Assembly: GCF_000813325.1 (NCBI RefSeq)
Contig: NZ_BBQE01000009.1
DNA length: 64,000 nucleotides
Source: Sulfurospirillum cavolei
GTDB taxonomy: Bacteria > Campylobacterota > Campylobacteria > Campylobacterales > Sulfurospirillaceae
Strand: one strand, 5' to 3'
The notes beneath the pieces were generated by a model. That model was not told the DNA's origin, did no database searches, and saw nothing but the letters and a program-made list of their open reading frames with translations. Below are positions 7,937 to 15,816 of this stretch, in pieces. The first letter of the stretch is position 1; every line of letters begins with the position of its first letter. The translations under genes and the position numbers were made by a program.

Positions 7937-9073
7937 ATGGTAAAGTTTATCGTATGGAGTGTTCTAGCACTCTTCTTGACGCTCGGATTGCATGCCGAGG
8001 AGTTTAACAAAGCGGCTTCGGGTGAGCCGGAATTGATTCAGCAAGGCGATACGAAAGCCTATTGTCCGATTTGCGGTATGAGTTTAAAGCAGTTTTATAA
8101 AACGTCTCACGGGGCTATTTTAAACGACGGAACCGCGACGCAATATTGTTCGATTCGATGCCTTGCGGCGGATTGGAATGCCATCGAAGCACGTGTTAAA
8201 AAAATCGTCGTTACCGACGCCAAAAGTGAAAAACTCATCGATGCGAAAGACGCGTTTTACGTCGTCGGCTCTAAAGTTCCCGGTACGATGAGTCAAGTCA
8301 GTAAATTGGCATTTGCTCAAAAAACCGACGCCGAAGCGTTTATAAAAGAGTACGGCGGCGAGTTGATGAGCTTTGATAAAGCGTTTGCATCGGCAAAAGC
8401 CTCTTTAGCGCAAGACGTGGATGCTTTTATTCAAAAGAAGCAAAAAGGCATGTACCCGATGGGTGAGAAAATCTATAACGCAGCATGCGCGAAAGATCAA
8501 ATTCATTTAGACGATTTTACGACGATTAGCGCATTGAAAGTCTTTTTGAAAAATCACAAAGTATGCGGCGAACTCGACGAACAAAAGTTGCAAGCCGTTT
8601 CTTTGTACGTGTGGGAGATTTTGCGCGAGGAGGCACACGGACATGCCCATAAAAATATGATACATGTCGAAAAAGATGAAAAATGTCCCGTGTGCGGTAT
8701 GTTTGTTTACAAATACCCGCGTTGGGCGGCGCGTATGAACTACGTCGATAACGGTAAAAACGTCAGCCATGCCTTTGACGGCGTGAAAGACATGCTCAAG
8801 TTTTACCACAACCCTTCCAAATGGGGTAACTATGCAAAACAACCCGATGATAAAGTCACTTTATTGGTGACGGATTATTATACGCAAGAAGCGATTGACG
8901 GCAAAGCGGCTTTTTACGTTGTTGGAAGCGACATGTACGGTCCGATGGGTAGAGAATTTATTCCGTTTAAAGATGAAGCGAGCGCACAAAGCTTTTTGAA
9001 AGACCATAAAGGAAAACGCGTTCTTCGCCTCAATGAAATCGACGAGGCACTGGTTTACGAGCAAGATAAATAG
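7937..9073 (+). CDS. NosL-like copper protein with two NosL domains
   Basis: A 378-residue protein with a signal peptide ending LHA (residue 20) and two NosL-type domains. The first carries CPICGM (Cys43, Cys46) and a further 'YCSIRC'; the second carries CPVCGM (Cys250, Cys253) with 'AHAHK/HDK'-type His-rich sequence just before. Between them is a region with its own Cys pair that looks like a c-type or helical linker, without CXXCH. NosL proteins bind Cu(I) and deliver it to nitrous oxide reductase; here no nos genes are nearby, so the client is unknown. Upstream, TTAACGTTAA at 7878-7887 followed by another TTAAC is a possible Crp/Fnr-family site, which is weak evidence. Confidence 0.78.
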   Translation: MVKFIVWSVLALFLTLGLHAEEFNKAASGEPELIQQGDTKAYCPICGMSLKQFYKTSHGAILNDGTATQYCSIRCLAADWNAIEARVKKIVVTDAKSEKLIDAKDAFYVVGSKVPGTMSQVSKLAFAQKTDAEAFIKEYGGELMSFDKAFASAKASLAQDVDAFIQKKQKGMYPMGEKIYNAACAKDQIHLDDFTTISALKVFLKNHKVCGELDEQKLQAVSLYVWEILREEAHGHAHKNMIHVEKDEKCPVCGMFVYKYPRWAARMNYVDNGKNVSHAFDGVKDMLKFYHNPSKWGNYAKQPDDKVTLLVTDYYTQEAIDGKAAFYVVGSDMYGPMGREFIPFKDEASAQSFLKDHKGKRVLRLNEIDEALVYEQDK

Positions 9074-9076
9074 TTT

Positions 9077-10246
9077 TTACGCGATGTCGTGAGGTTGCTC
9101 GACGATAAACCCTTGGAAAAGATCGCAACCGAGGGTTCGGGCAATCTCGCATGCGGCGCGCGAGTTGAGTTGCGAAGCAATTGTTTTGATGCCCTGCTTA
9201 CGGGCAAGATCGATCATCGCATTGCAGGTTGCTTGTGCTTTAGGATCAATCGCAAAATCACGGATAAGACGGCCGTGAAGCTTCACGTAATCCACGCATC
9301 CTTGCGGAAAATAGGCAAGATATTCCGCACTTTTCACGTTATCCAAAATCAGCGTAAACCCCTCTTGTTTCAGCGTACTTAAGCTCTTTAAGAGCAATTC
9401 GCACGGCGTTTTTCCTTCACATTCAACCTCAAGCCATACGTTTTTCGGATCGACGCGGTGTCGTAAAAATGCCAAACGCTCCGCATCAAGGAGATCTTCG
9501 TACGAAAGATTGAGCGCGACAGGGCGATGTGCGGCTTGGGTCAACTGGCACGCTTTGTGGACGATACTGCGAAACAAAGCATCGTACAAACCGCGTTCGT
9601 GTGCGATTTTGAGGAAAAGTTTCGGCGACTGTAGCGTTTGGCGATCGCACAAGCGCAAAAGACCTTCGTAATAGCAAGCCTGTTCTGAAAGATCGACGAC
9701 GGCTTGGCAATGAAGCGTAATATTTTCGCGTTCGATCGCTTGTTTCATCATCGCTTCTACCGCTTCTTCGCTTTCGCCAAGGAGCGTATTGGCAAATTCA
9801 GAGTAGGTTACGAAAGGTTGATCTTCCGTTTTGGCAACGCGTAGCGCTTTTTGGGCTTTTTCCAGAGCATTGAAATGATCGAAACTGATGCCGATAACGG
9901 TCTCGACGCGAATGGTCTGATCGTCATAATCGTAGGCGAGATTTTTCAGCGTATCGAGCAGTGCAAAGATGAGGTTTTCCATCTTGGAAAGTTCAAACGG
10001 AGCATTTTGCAAGAGTATAAATTTGTCGTCGACGAAGCGGTAAAGCGTCATTTCATGCGATAGGGCAAAGGTTTGGAGCGTTTGGGCAAAACGACGTAAA
10101 ATAAAATCGCCGCCTTCGTCGCCGTGCGCGATCGTAATAGCTTTAAAACGTTTGATATCGACGAGAAACAGCTTCGGACTCTTACATGTCGTTACCGCTT
10201 CTGCAAAAGCATCGAGCGAAGCGACGTCGGTTAACCGATCTTTCAT
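9077..10246 (-). CDS. degenerate GGDEF-EAL protein
   Basis: A 389-residue soluble protein with an N-terminal GGDEF-like domain (about 1-150) and a C-terminal EAL-like domain (about 160-389). Both active sites are broken: the GGDEF motif reads VDDKF, EAL reads EGL, the DDFG metal-binding loop reads DNVK and the late AEGVE motif reads ASQLN. The fold-defining parts remain ('LFLVDIKRFKAI', 'VALNLSYEDLL', 'VDYVKLHG'). It therefore is unlikely to make or cut cyclic di-GMP and may instead bind it or act through protein contacts. It overlaps the end of mobA by 4 bases and would be made from the leuC-mobA transcript. Confidence 0.85.
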   Translation of the reverse strand: MKDRLTDVASLDAFAEAVTTCKSPKLFLVDIKRFKAITIAHGDEGGDFILRRFAQTLQTFALSHEMTLYRFVDDKFILLQNAPFELSKMENLIFALLDTLKNLAYDYDDQTIRVETVIGISFDHFNALEKAQKALRVAKTEDQPFVTYSEFANTLLGESEEAVEAMMKQAIERENITLHCQAVVDLSEQACYYEGLLRLCDRQTLQSPKLFLKIAHERGLYDALFRSIVHKACQLTQAAHRPVALNLSYEDLLDAERLAFLRHRVDPKNVWLEVECEGKTPCELLLKSLSTLKQEGFTLILDNVKSAEYLAYFPQGCVDYVKLHGRLIRDFAIDPKAQATCNAMIDLARKQGIKTIASQLNSRAACEIARTLGCDLFQGFIVEQPHDIA

Positions 10247-10818
10247 AAGCGTTTTTTTGCCTCTTCGTATTCGTCGGGATGATTGACGTTAAAAAAAAGT
10301 GCGTCGTCTTGAAACGAAACGAAACGTGTACGGCTTTGTGCTAAAACCGAACGTATTTTGTGTTCGTTACGTTCCAAAAGCGTTCGAATGACGGGAATGA
10401 TCGAGGGCGCATAGATCGCACACAATTGATGCGAAGACGAAGAGGATGTCGCAACGAGCGCATCGGTTTCGTCGTTGAAGTTCGCATACAGCGTTTCAAA
10501 GACTTCGGGGGTAACAAAAGGCGTATCGACGCTTAAAACACACACGGGAATTTGGAAATATTCCAAAATCGATAAAAGTGCCACCAGCGGCGAATGCTCT
10601 TGATACGATGCGGTATCTTCGATAAAAGAAGCATCAAAGTTAAATTTTGCGCGGCTTTTAGCACTGACATGTAGGCTTTGAAAAAAAGGTTTTAAACGTT
10701 GCAGTTGAAATTGCGTGAGCGTTTCACACGCTCCAAAAGGAAGCAACGCTTTGTCGCTTCCCATGCGAGAGCTTTTCCCGCCGGCAATAATGACTAAGGG
10801 CAGCGGGACAAAGACCAT
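10243..10818 (-). CDS. mobA: molybdenum cofactor guanylyltransferase MobA
   Basis: A 191-residue nucleotidyltransferase. The N-terminal 'VIIAGGKSSRMGSDKALLPFG' (residues about 9-28) is the GTP-binding signature, with the conserved Lys, and 'CVLSVDTPFV' contains the metal-binding Asp. It couples GMP to molybdopterin to form the bis-MGD cofactor used by formate, nitrate and related reductases. It starts at the base of the leuC stop codon and overlaps the GGDEF-EAL gene by 4 bases, so the three genes form one minus-strand unit. Confidence 0.92.
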   Translation of the reverse strand: MVFVPLPLVIIAGGKSSRMGSDKALLPFGACETLTQFQLQRLKPFFQSLHVSAKSRAKFNFDASFIEDTASYQEHSPLVALLSILEYFQIPVCVLSVDTPFVTPEVFETLYANFNDETDALVATSSSSSHQLCAIYAPSIIPVIRTLLERNEHKIRSVLAQSRTRFVSFQDDALFFNVNHPDEYEEAKKRL

Positions 10819-12083
10819 TAGAGCGTTCTTGGATCGGTAATTTTGCCCATAACGGCACTGGCGGCCGCTACGGCGGAGTTGGCAAGGTAAATCTCGCTGC
10901 TGCGCGCTCCCATACGTCCTACGAAGTTACGGTTGGTCGTCGCGACGCAACGTTCGCCTTCGCCTAAAATACCCATGTATCCGCCCAAACATGCGCCGCA
11001 TGTGGGATTGCTAAACACCGCGCCCGCTTCGACGAAAATATCCACCAAGCCTTCTTTTTGGGCTTGCAAAGAGATCTTTTGCGTTGCCGGCGTGATGATA
11101 AGACGTGTTTTACGCGCGACTTTGCGACCTTTTAAGATGCTTGCCGCGATGCGCAAATCTTCCAATCGACCGTTGGTACAGCTGCCGATAAAGACTTGAT
11201 CGATCGCTAGATCGTCTTTGACCGCTTCGTTGATCGATTTGCCGTTAGAAGGTAAAAACGGATAGGCAATGACCGGATCAAGGTTTGCGACATCGATGTG
11301 AAGGACTTGTACATACGTCGCATCGTCGTCCGAATAGAAAAATTTCGGCTCACGTGCAAGATTTTTATCGCTTAAAAAGGCTTTGGTCGTCGCATCGACG
11401 GCAACGATACCGCTTTTGGCTCCCGCTTCAATCGCCATGTTGCACAAAGAGAAACGATCGTCCATGTTGAGGTGTTGGATCGTATCGCCCGTAAATTCGA
11501 GCGTGCGGTACAAGGCACCGTCGACGCCGAGTCGGCGGATGACTTCTAAGATAAGGTCTTTGCCGTAGACGTGGCGTTTGGGTTTGCCGCTGAAAACGAC
11601 TTTGATGGATTCGGGAACTTTAAACCAATTTTCACCCGTAATCATCGCAAACGCGAGGTCGGTTGAGCCCATACCCGTCGCAAACGCGCCTAACGCGCCG
11701 TGCGTACAGGTATGCGAGTCCGCACCGATAATGACGTCGCCCGGAACGACCAGCCCTTTTTCGGGAAGCAAGGCGTGTTCGATGCCCATGTCTTTTTCGT
11801 CGAAGTAATGTTTGAGATCGTGTTTGTAGGCAAAATCACGGCTGATTTTGGCTTGGTTGGCACTGGCAATATCTTTGGCGGGAATGTAGTGATCCATAAC
11901 GATACTAAACCCGTCCGGATTGGCAAGTTTGGTCGCACCGCTCTCTTCAAACGCTCGGATGGAAATGGGCGTCGTGATGTCGTTGCCGATGACCATATCG
12001 ATCTTGCATTTGATAATTTCTCCGGCATATACCGCGTGTCCGACGTGTTCGCTGAAAATTTTTTCGGTGATGGTTTGTCCCAT
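10818..12083 (-). CDS. leuC: 3-isopropylmalate dehydratase large subunit
   Basis: A 421-residue aconitase-family protein of the LeuC/HacA short type. The iron-sulfur ligands are visible in 'GSCTNGRLED' and 'NPTCGACLGG', and substrate residues in 'GADSHTCTHGALG'. It isomerises 2- to 3-isopropylmalate in leucine biosynthesis together with LeuD, which is not in this window, so the pairing is inferred; a homoaconitase-type specificity cannot be excluded. It is the first gene of leuC-mobA-GGDEF/EAL. A TTACATGT motif lies just upstream at 12093-12100. Confidence 0.9.
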   Translation of the reverse strand: MGQTITEKIFSEHVGHAVYAGEIIKCKIDMVIGNDITTPISIRAFEESGATKLANPDGFSIVMDHYIPAKDIASANQAKISRDFAYKHDLKHYFDEKDMGIEHALLPEKGLVVPGDVIIGADSHTCTHGALGAFATGMGSTDLAFAMITGENWFKVPESIKVVFSGKPKRHVYGKDLILEVIRRLGVDGALYRTLEFTGDTIQHLNMDDRFSLCNMAIEAGAKSGIVAVDATTKAFLSDKNLAREPKFFYSDDDATYVQVLHIDVANLDPVIAYPFLPSNGKSINEAVKDDLAIDQVFIGSCTNGRLEDLRIAASILKGRKVARKTRLIITPATQKISLQAQKEGLVDIFVEAGAVFSNPTCGACLGGYMGILGEGERCVATTNRNFVGRMGARSSEIYLANSAVAAASAVMGKITDPRTL

Positions 12084-12148
12084 GATAAAACCTTACATGT
12101 AAGAATAATGGGAAGATTGTAACACAAAAAGGTTTAAGAAAAAGAAGA

Positions 12149-12162
12149 GTTGCTTATGCAAC
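12149..12162 (-). terminator. terminator after the DUF2892 gene
   Basis: On the minus strand GTTGC-ATAA-GCAAC is followed by a pyrimidine- and T-rich run (complement of 12131-12148). It lies 14 bases after the stop codon of the small gene at 12176. Confidence 0.65.
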
Positions 12163-12175
12163 CCTTCCGGACGCT

Positions 12176-12400
12176 CTAACGTCCGCAGCCGCAACCGCCG
12201 CCGCAACTGCTTGAATCGTCGTTTTTAGAGGTGTCGATTTTAAAAGGAAGATAGGCGGGGCAAAAGCGAATAATCGCACTTCCTAAAACGATAACGCCGA
12301 TGATGCCGAACCAGCTTTGATACGCTACGCCTGCTAAAATAATGGCAATTCCTACGATAAAACGAACGGCTCTATCGGTTTTTCCTACGTTACATTTCAT
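12176..12400 (-). CDS. DUF2892 (YgaP-like) membrane protein with Cys-rich tail
   Basis: A 74-residue protein opening 'MKCNVGKTDRAVRFIVG', the hallmark of DUF2892/YgaP-type transmembrane domains, followed by two hydrophobic helices (about 14-28 and 30-45). The tail is unusual: SSSCGGGCGCGR, three cysteines in a Gly-rich stretch that could bind metal or take part in thiol chemistry. It is divergent from the peroxiredoxin gene across a shared 156-base promoter region, which hints at a redox-related role, but that is inference. Confidence 0.8.
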   Translation of the reverse strand: MKCNVGKTDRAVRFIVGIAIILAGVAYQSWFGIIGVIVLGSAIIRFCPAYLPFKIDTSKNDDSSSCGGGCGCGR

Positions 12401-12489
12401 AAATGACTCCTTGGTTTTGATAATTTAGGAGTTATTATATCCTATTATAAAAATAAATCGGTTAAAAATCTAAATAATAAAAATTACTA

Positions 12490-12518
12490 TTGACAAATAT
12501 TTATCAGTTTGATATACT
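12490..12518 (+). promoter_or_regulatory. sigma-70 promoter of the peroxiredoxin gene
   Basis: TTGACA at 12490-12495, a 17-base spacer and TATACT at 12513-12518, 39 bases before the first start codon. A near-consensus promoter. Just upstream, TTATATCCTATTATAA (from about 12435) has inverted TTATA arms and overlaps the likely minus-strand -10 box of the divergent gene; it could be a PerR-like site. Confidence 0.85.
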
Positions 12519-12556
12519 TTCATCATCAAATACAAAAATAAACATAAGGAGCAATT

Positions 12557-13264
12557 ATGGCATGCGATACCAACAAAGTTGAAGCAATCGCTTCTGAAAC
12601 CGTGCAAGACAATCACATCAACGAAATGAAAACACAGGAGAAAAAAAACATGAGTTCCTCTTTAGTTCTACAAAAAGCACCGTCATTTAAAATGGATGCG
12701 TATAACGCCAAAACAGGTCATTTTACGAGCGTAAGTAGCGAGGATTATAAAGGCAAATGGCATGTCGTCTGCTTTTATCCGGCAGATTTTACCTTTGTAT
12801 GTCCGACGGAAATTGCGGCAATGAACGCCAAATACGACGAGTTTCAAGAGCTTGGCGTCGAAATTTTGGCGGTTTCGACCGATACCAAATTTTCGCACAA
12901 ACGTTTTGTCGAAACCGAACCTCTTTTGGCGGGTTTAAAACTGACGATCGGTGCGGATCCGACCGGTGCGGTTAGTCGCGCTTTCGGCGTGATGATCGAA
13001 GAAGAGGGAATCGCGCTTCGCGGACGTTTTCTTATCAATCCCGAGGGCGTGTGCGTTGCGCAAGAAGTACAAGCACCGATGGTAGGACGTAACGTCAATG
13101 AATTTTTACGCCAAGTCAGAGCATGGCAACATGCAAGCAAAACGGGCGAAGTATGTCCTGCGGGCTGGAGACCGGGCAAAAAGACCTTGCCGGTAGCAAC
13201 CGACGTTGAGAAGATGACGGGACGCGTGGGCGATTACGTTACGATCGAAGAGATCTTATCGTAA
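12557..13264 (+). CDS. 2-Cys peroxiredoxin (AhpC/Prx type) with N-terminal extension
   Basis: A thioredoxin-fold peroxidase that reduces hydrogen peroxide and organic peroxides. The peroxidatic Cys82 sits in 'FTFVCPTEI' and the resolving Cys200 in 'EVCPAGWRPG', so it is a typical 2-Cys enzyme. The first 31 residues are an extra, polar stretch with Cys3 that normal family members lack. A second ATG at 12650, preceded by CAGGAG, would start exactly where family members usually do; the first ATG also has a good site (AAGGAG). Both products may be made. The 3' end overlaps the convergent gene by 9 bases. A strong sigma-70 promoter is upstream. Confidence 0.9.
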   Translation: MACDTNKVEAIASETVQDNHINEMKTQEKKNMSSSLVLQKAPSFKMDAYNAKTGHFTSVSSEDYKGKWHVVCFYPADFTFVCPTEIAAMNAKYDEFQELGVEILAVSTDTKFSHKRFVETEPLLAGLKLTIGADPTGAVSRAFGVMIEEEGIALRGRFLINPEGVCVAQEVQAPMVGRNVNEFLRQVRAWQHASKTGEVCPAGWRPGKKTLPVATDVEKMTGRVGDYVTIEEILS

Positions 13265-13663
13265 AAAGCCCTTATAGTCACTCAGAAAATTATGGATACC
13301 CTCTTGTGCAAAGAGGGTATCGCTCCACGGTTTCGTATCAATCAAATCAAAATAGGCTTCTTTTAAAACATACGCCGATGCTTTGACGTAACGACCTTCT
13401 ACAAGAAGCTCCACCTCTTTACGCTCGTAATACTCGCCTTCAAAAGTATCAAGGATGACCAAATCTTCGTCGCACACGTCGTAGTAAACGACGCCCTCGA
13501 CCGACGCGTCTTTTAGCGGAAAAATGACGGGATAAACGTCGTTTTTGATCGCGCGCCTTTCGTAATGGGACAAAGTCGCTTTTTGGGCAAGGTAGTTGCC
13601 CTTTACCAGTCGGTGCCAGACGTCTTCAAACATTAATGATCCGTACGTAAAGAGGTGTGTCAT
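13256..13663 (-). CDS. gamma-glutamylcyclotransferase-like (AIG2/GGCT) protein
   Basis: A 135-residue protein opening 'MTHLFTYGSLM', the YGSLM substrate-binding loop of GGCT-like proteins, with a likely catalytic Glu in 'DTFEGEYYERKEV'. Members cleave gamma-glutamyl amines or peptides, releasing 5-oxoproline; the exact substrate cannot be read from sequence. The start at 13663 has an AAGGAG site and begins at the conserved motif, eight codons inside the longest reading frame. It overlaps the convergent peroxiredoxin gene by 9 bases at the 3' end. Confidence 0.85.
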   Translation of the reverse strand: MTHLFTYGSLMFEDVWHRLVKGNYLAQKATLSHYERRAIKNDVYPVIFPLKDASVEGVVYYDVCDEDLVILDTFEGEYYERKEVELLVEGRYVKASAYVLKEAYFDLIDTKPWSDTLFAQEGIHNFLSDYKGFLR

Positions 13664-13766
13664 TGCGTGCTCCTTGATGAAAATCATACCACGATACGCG
13701 CCGAAACCGTGATCAAAAAGTAAACAAATGAAGGTATAATAATAAGAAAATCATTCAAGGCTTGAC

Positions 13767-14228
13767 ATGTTAACCCGTCAAACAAGCAATGCGCATGAAG
13801 ATTTTCGTGCCTTAACGCGTGCGTTGGATGCCGAATTAAACGCGCGTTACGGAGCGATGCAAGCGGTATACGACCGCCATAACGTCATCGATCCGATCGA
13901 GACGGCATTGGTCGGTTATGAAAGCTCAACGCCTATTGCCTGCGGATGTTTCAAAATCATCGATGCTCAAACGGTTGAGATCAAACGCATGTTCGTGATG
14001 CCGGCGTATCGAAGACGCGGCTTTTCGTCGCGTATTTTAAAGGAGCTCGAATCGTGGGCGTGTACGCTTGGGTATCAACGGGCGCGATTGGAAACGGGCA
14101 AATCCCAACCCGAGGCGATTGCTTTGTATCGTAAATGCGGTTACGAGGTCGTCGAAAACTTTCCACCTTACGTGGGCATGGACAACAGCGTGTGCATGCA
14201 AAAATCTCTAAGGAGCAACGATGGCTAA
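13767..14228 (+). CDS. GNAT family N-acetyltransferase
   Basis: A 153-residue GNAT enzyme. The acetyl-CoA loop is seen in 'VEIKRMFVMPAYRRRGFSSRILKELE' (about 70-95), and the last strands read 'GYQRARLETGKSQPEAIALYRKCGYEVVENFPPY'. The combination is common in small-molecule or peptide acetyltransferases; substrate unknown. First gene of a tight four-gene operon: it overlaps ogt by 8 bases. A TTGACATGTT sequence spans its start codon. Confidence 0.88.
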   Translation: MLTRQTSNAHEDFRALTRALDAELNARYGAMQAVYDRHNVIDPIETALVGYESSTPIACGCFKIIDAQTVEIKRMFVMPAYRRRGFSSRILKELESWACTLGYQRARLETGKSQPEAIALYRKCGYEVVENFPPYVGMDNSVCMQKSLRSNDG

Positions 14229-14676
14229 GTGTACCATAGACTCTCCCGTCGGGAGATTGATCGCCGAAGTTAACGACGACGCGCTTTTAGCGTTGGATTT
14301 TGAGAAAGACGGCGAAGTTTGCCGTGACGAACATCCGCTTTTAGATCAACTCAAAGATGAGTTGCGCGACTATTTTGAGGGAAGGCGAAAAACCTTTAGT
14401 CTGCCTCTTGCACCCAAAGGAACGCCTTTTCAAGAATCGGTATGGAAAACATTGACGTACATTCCTTACGGGCAGACGGTTTCTTACAGCGTCGAAGCGG
14501 AGATGTTGAAGCACCCTAAAGCCGTTCGTGCGGTGGCAAACGCTAACGGCAAAAATAAAATTGCGATTATTATTCCCTGCCACCGCGTGATTGCTAAGAA
14601 CGGCGGTATCGGCGGATACAGCGGCGGACTTTGGCGTAAAGAGTACTTGCTTGCGTTAGAGGCGAAGTATCGATGA
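14221..14676 (+). CDS. ogt: methylated-DNA--protein-cysteine methyltransferase
   Basis: A 151-residue DNA repair protein that moves the methyl group from O6-methylguanine to its own cysteine, Cys120 in the PCHRVI motif. 'TPFQESVWKTLTYIPYGQTVSY' is the helix-turn-helix that reads DNA, and 'GGYSGGLWRKEYLL' closes the active site. The N-terminal domain lacks the Ada regulatory part, so it is the Ogt/MGMT type. Overlaps both neighbours (8 and 4 bases). Confidence 0.95.
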   Translation: MAKCTIDSPVGRLIAEVNDDALLALDFEKDGEVCRDEHPLLDQLKDELRDYFEGRRKTFSLPLAPKGTPFQESVWKTLTYIPYGQTVSYSVEAEMLKHPKAVRAVANANGKNKIAIIIPCHRVIAKNGGIGGYSGGLWRKEYLLALEAKYR

Positions 14677-15812
14677 ACGTTGTTTCGGTCATCGATTCGT
14701 TTAAAGGGTGTGCAAGTTCTTCGGAACTCTCTTCGTGGGTTCGCGAGGCGATTTTAGAGGTCTTTCCCGATGCAAGCGTGCATTCGTGCCTGATTGCCGA
14801 CGGCGGCGAAGGGATGATCGACGCTTTGCTTGCCAACGTTGAGGGCGAACGCTTTACATGTAAGGTTCACGACCCTTTGATGCGCGAAATCGAAGCGCAT
14901 TACGCTATTTTAAAAGACGGTACGACGGCCGTTATCGAGACGGCGCAAGCCGCGGGTTTGCCTTTGGTTCAAGCTTCGCAACGAAATCCCTTATTAACGA
15001 CGACGTACGGCGTGGGTGAACTCATTCACGATGCGCTTGCGCGAGGATGCAAAAAAGTGATTATCGGACTTGGCGGAAGTGCGACCAACGATGCGGGAAT
15101 CGGCATGCTTCACGCTTTGGGTTTTCGTTTCCTCGACCGCGAAGGTCGCGTGCTTTTTCAAGGCGGAGAGGTTTTGGAAAAGATTCATACGATCGATCGA
15201 AGCGGTGCGCTCAACGCATTAAAATCATGCGAGTTTATTGCTGCGTGCGACGTGGAAAATCCGATGATAGGCGTTAACGGTAGTGCACGTGTCTATGCGG
15301 CGCAAAAAGGGGCGGACGCTTCGATGATAGAGCGTTTGGAATCGGGCATGCAACACTTCGCGCAACGTTTGGAGCGGGCGCTGGGACACGACGTCGCGTC
15401 GCAAAAAGGTTCCGGAGCCGCCGGCGGTATTGCCGGAGGATTGCATGCTTTTTTAAATGCGCGTTTAGCGTCCGGAATCGAAATTTTATTGGACGAGATG
15501 CGTTTTGACGCGCTGATCGAAGATGCCGATCTTGTGATCAGCGGCGAAGGACGCATCGATGCGCAATCGTTGATAGGTAAAGTCCTCAGCGGCGTTGCCA
15601 AACGGTGTCAAAAAGCGCATGTCCCGCTCATCGCTTTAGGCGGCGGTATCGACGACGCTTTGGAAGAACATGTCGGTATCGACGCGCTTTTTTCGATTAT
15701 GCGCTACCCCATGCGTTTGGAAGAGGCGATGAACAAAGCCAATGCGCAAAAGCTGACGCGCCAGAGCGTTAAAGAAATTTTTCGGCTGATTCAAGCCGTG
15801 CGACGAAAGTAG
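14673..15812 (+). CDS. glycerate kinase
   Basis: A 379-residue enzyme of the GarK/GlxK class, which phosphorylates D-glycerate (to the 2-phosphate in characterised members). Signatures: 'SFKGCASS' at residues 8-15, 'ADGGEGMIDAL', 'GLGGSATNDAGIGML' and 'SGEGRIDAQSLIGKVLSGVA'. Length is normal. It overlaps ogt by 4 bases and is 4 bases from the RqcH-like gene. I cannot tell GarK from GlxK by sequence alone. Confidence 0.92.
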   Translation: MNVVSVIDSFKGCASSSELSSWVREAILEVFPDASVHSCLIADGGEGMIDALLANVEGERFTCKVHDPLMREIEAHYAILKDGTTAVIETAQAAGLPLVQASQRNPLLTTTYGVGELIHDALARGCKKVIIGLGGSATNDAGIGMLHALGFRFLDREGRVLFQGGEVLEKIHTIDRSGALNALKSCEFIAACDVENPMIGVNGSARVYAAQKGADASMIERLESGMQHFAQRLERALGHDVASQKGSGAAGGIAGGLHAFLNARLASGIEILLDEMRFDALIEDADLVISGEGRIDAQSLIGKVLSGVAKRCQKAHVPLIALGGGIDDALEEHVGIDALFSIMRYPMRLEEAMNKANAQKLTRQSVKEIFRLIQAVRRK

Positions 15813-15816
15813 GATT

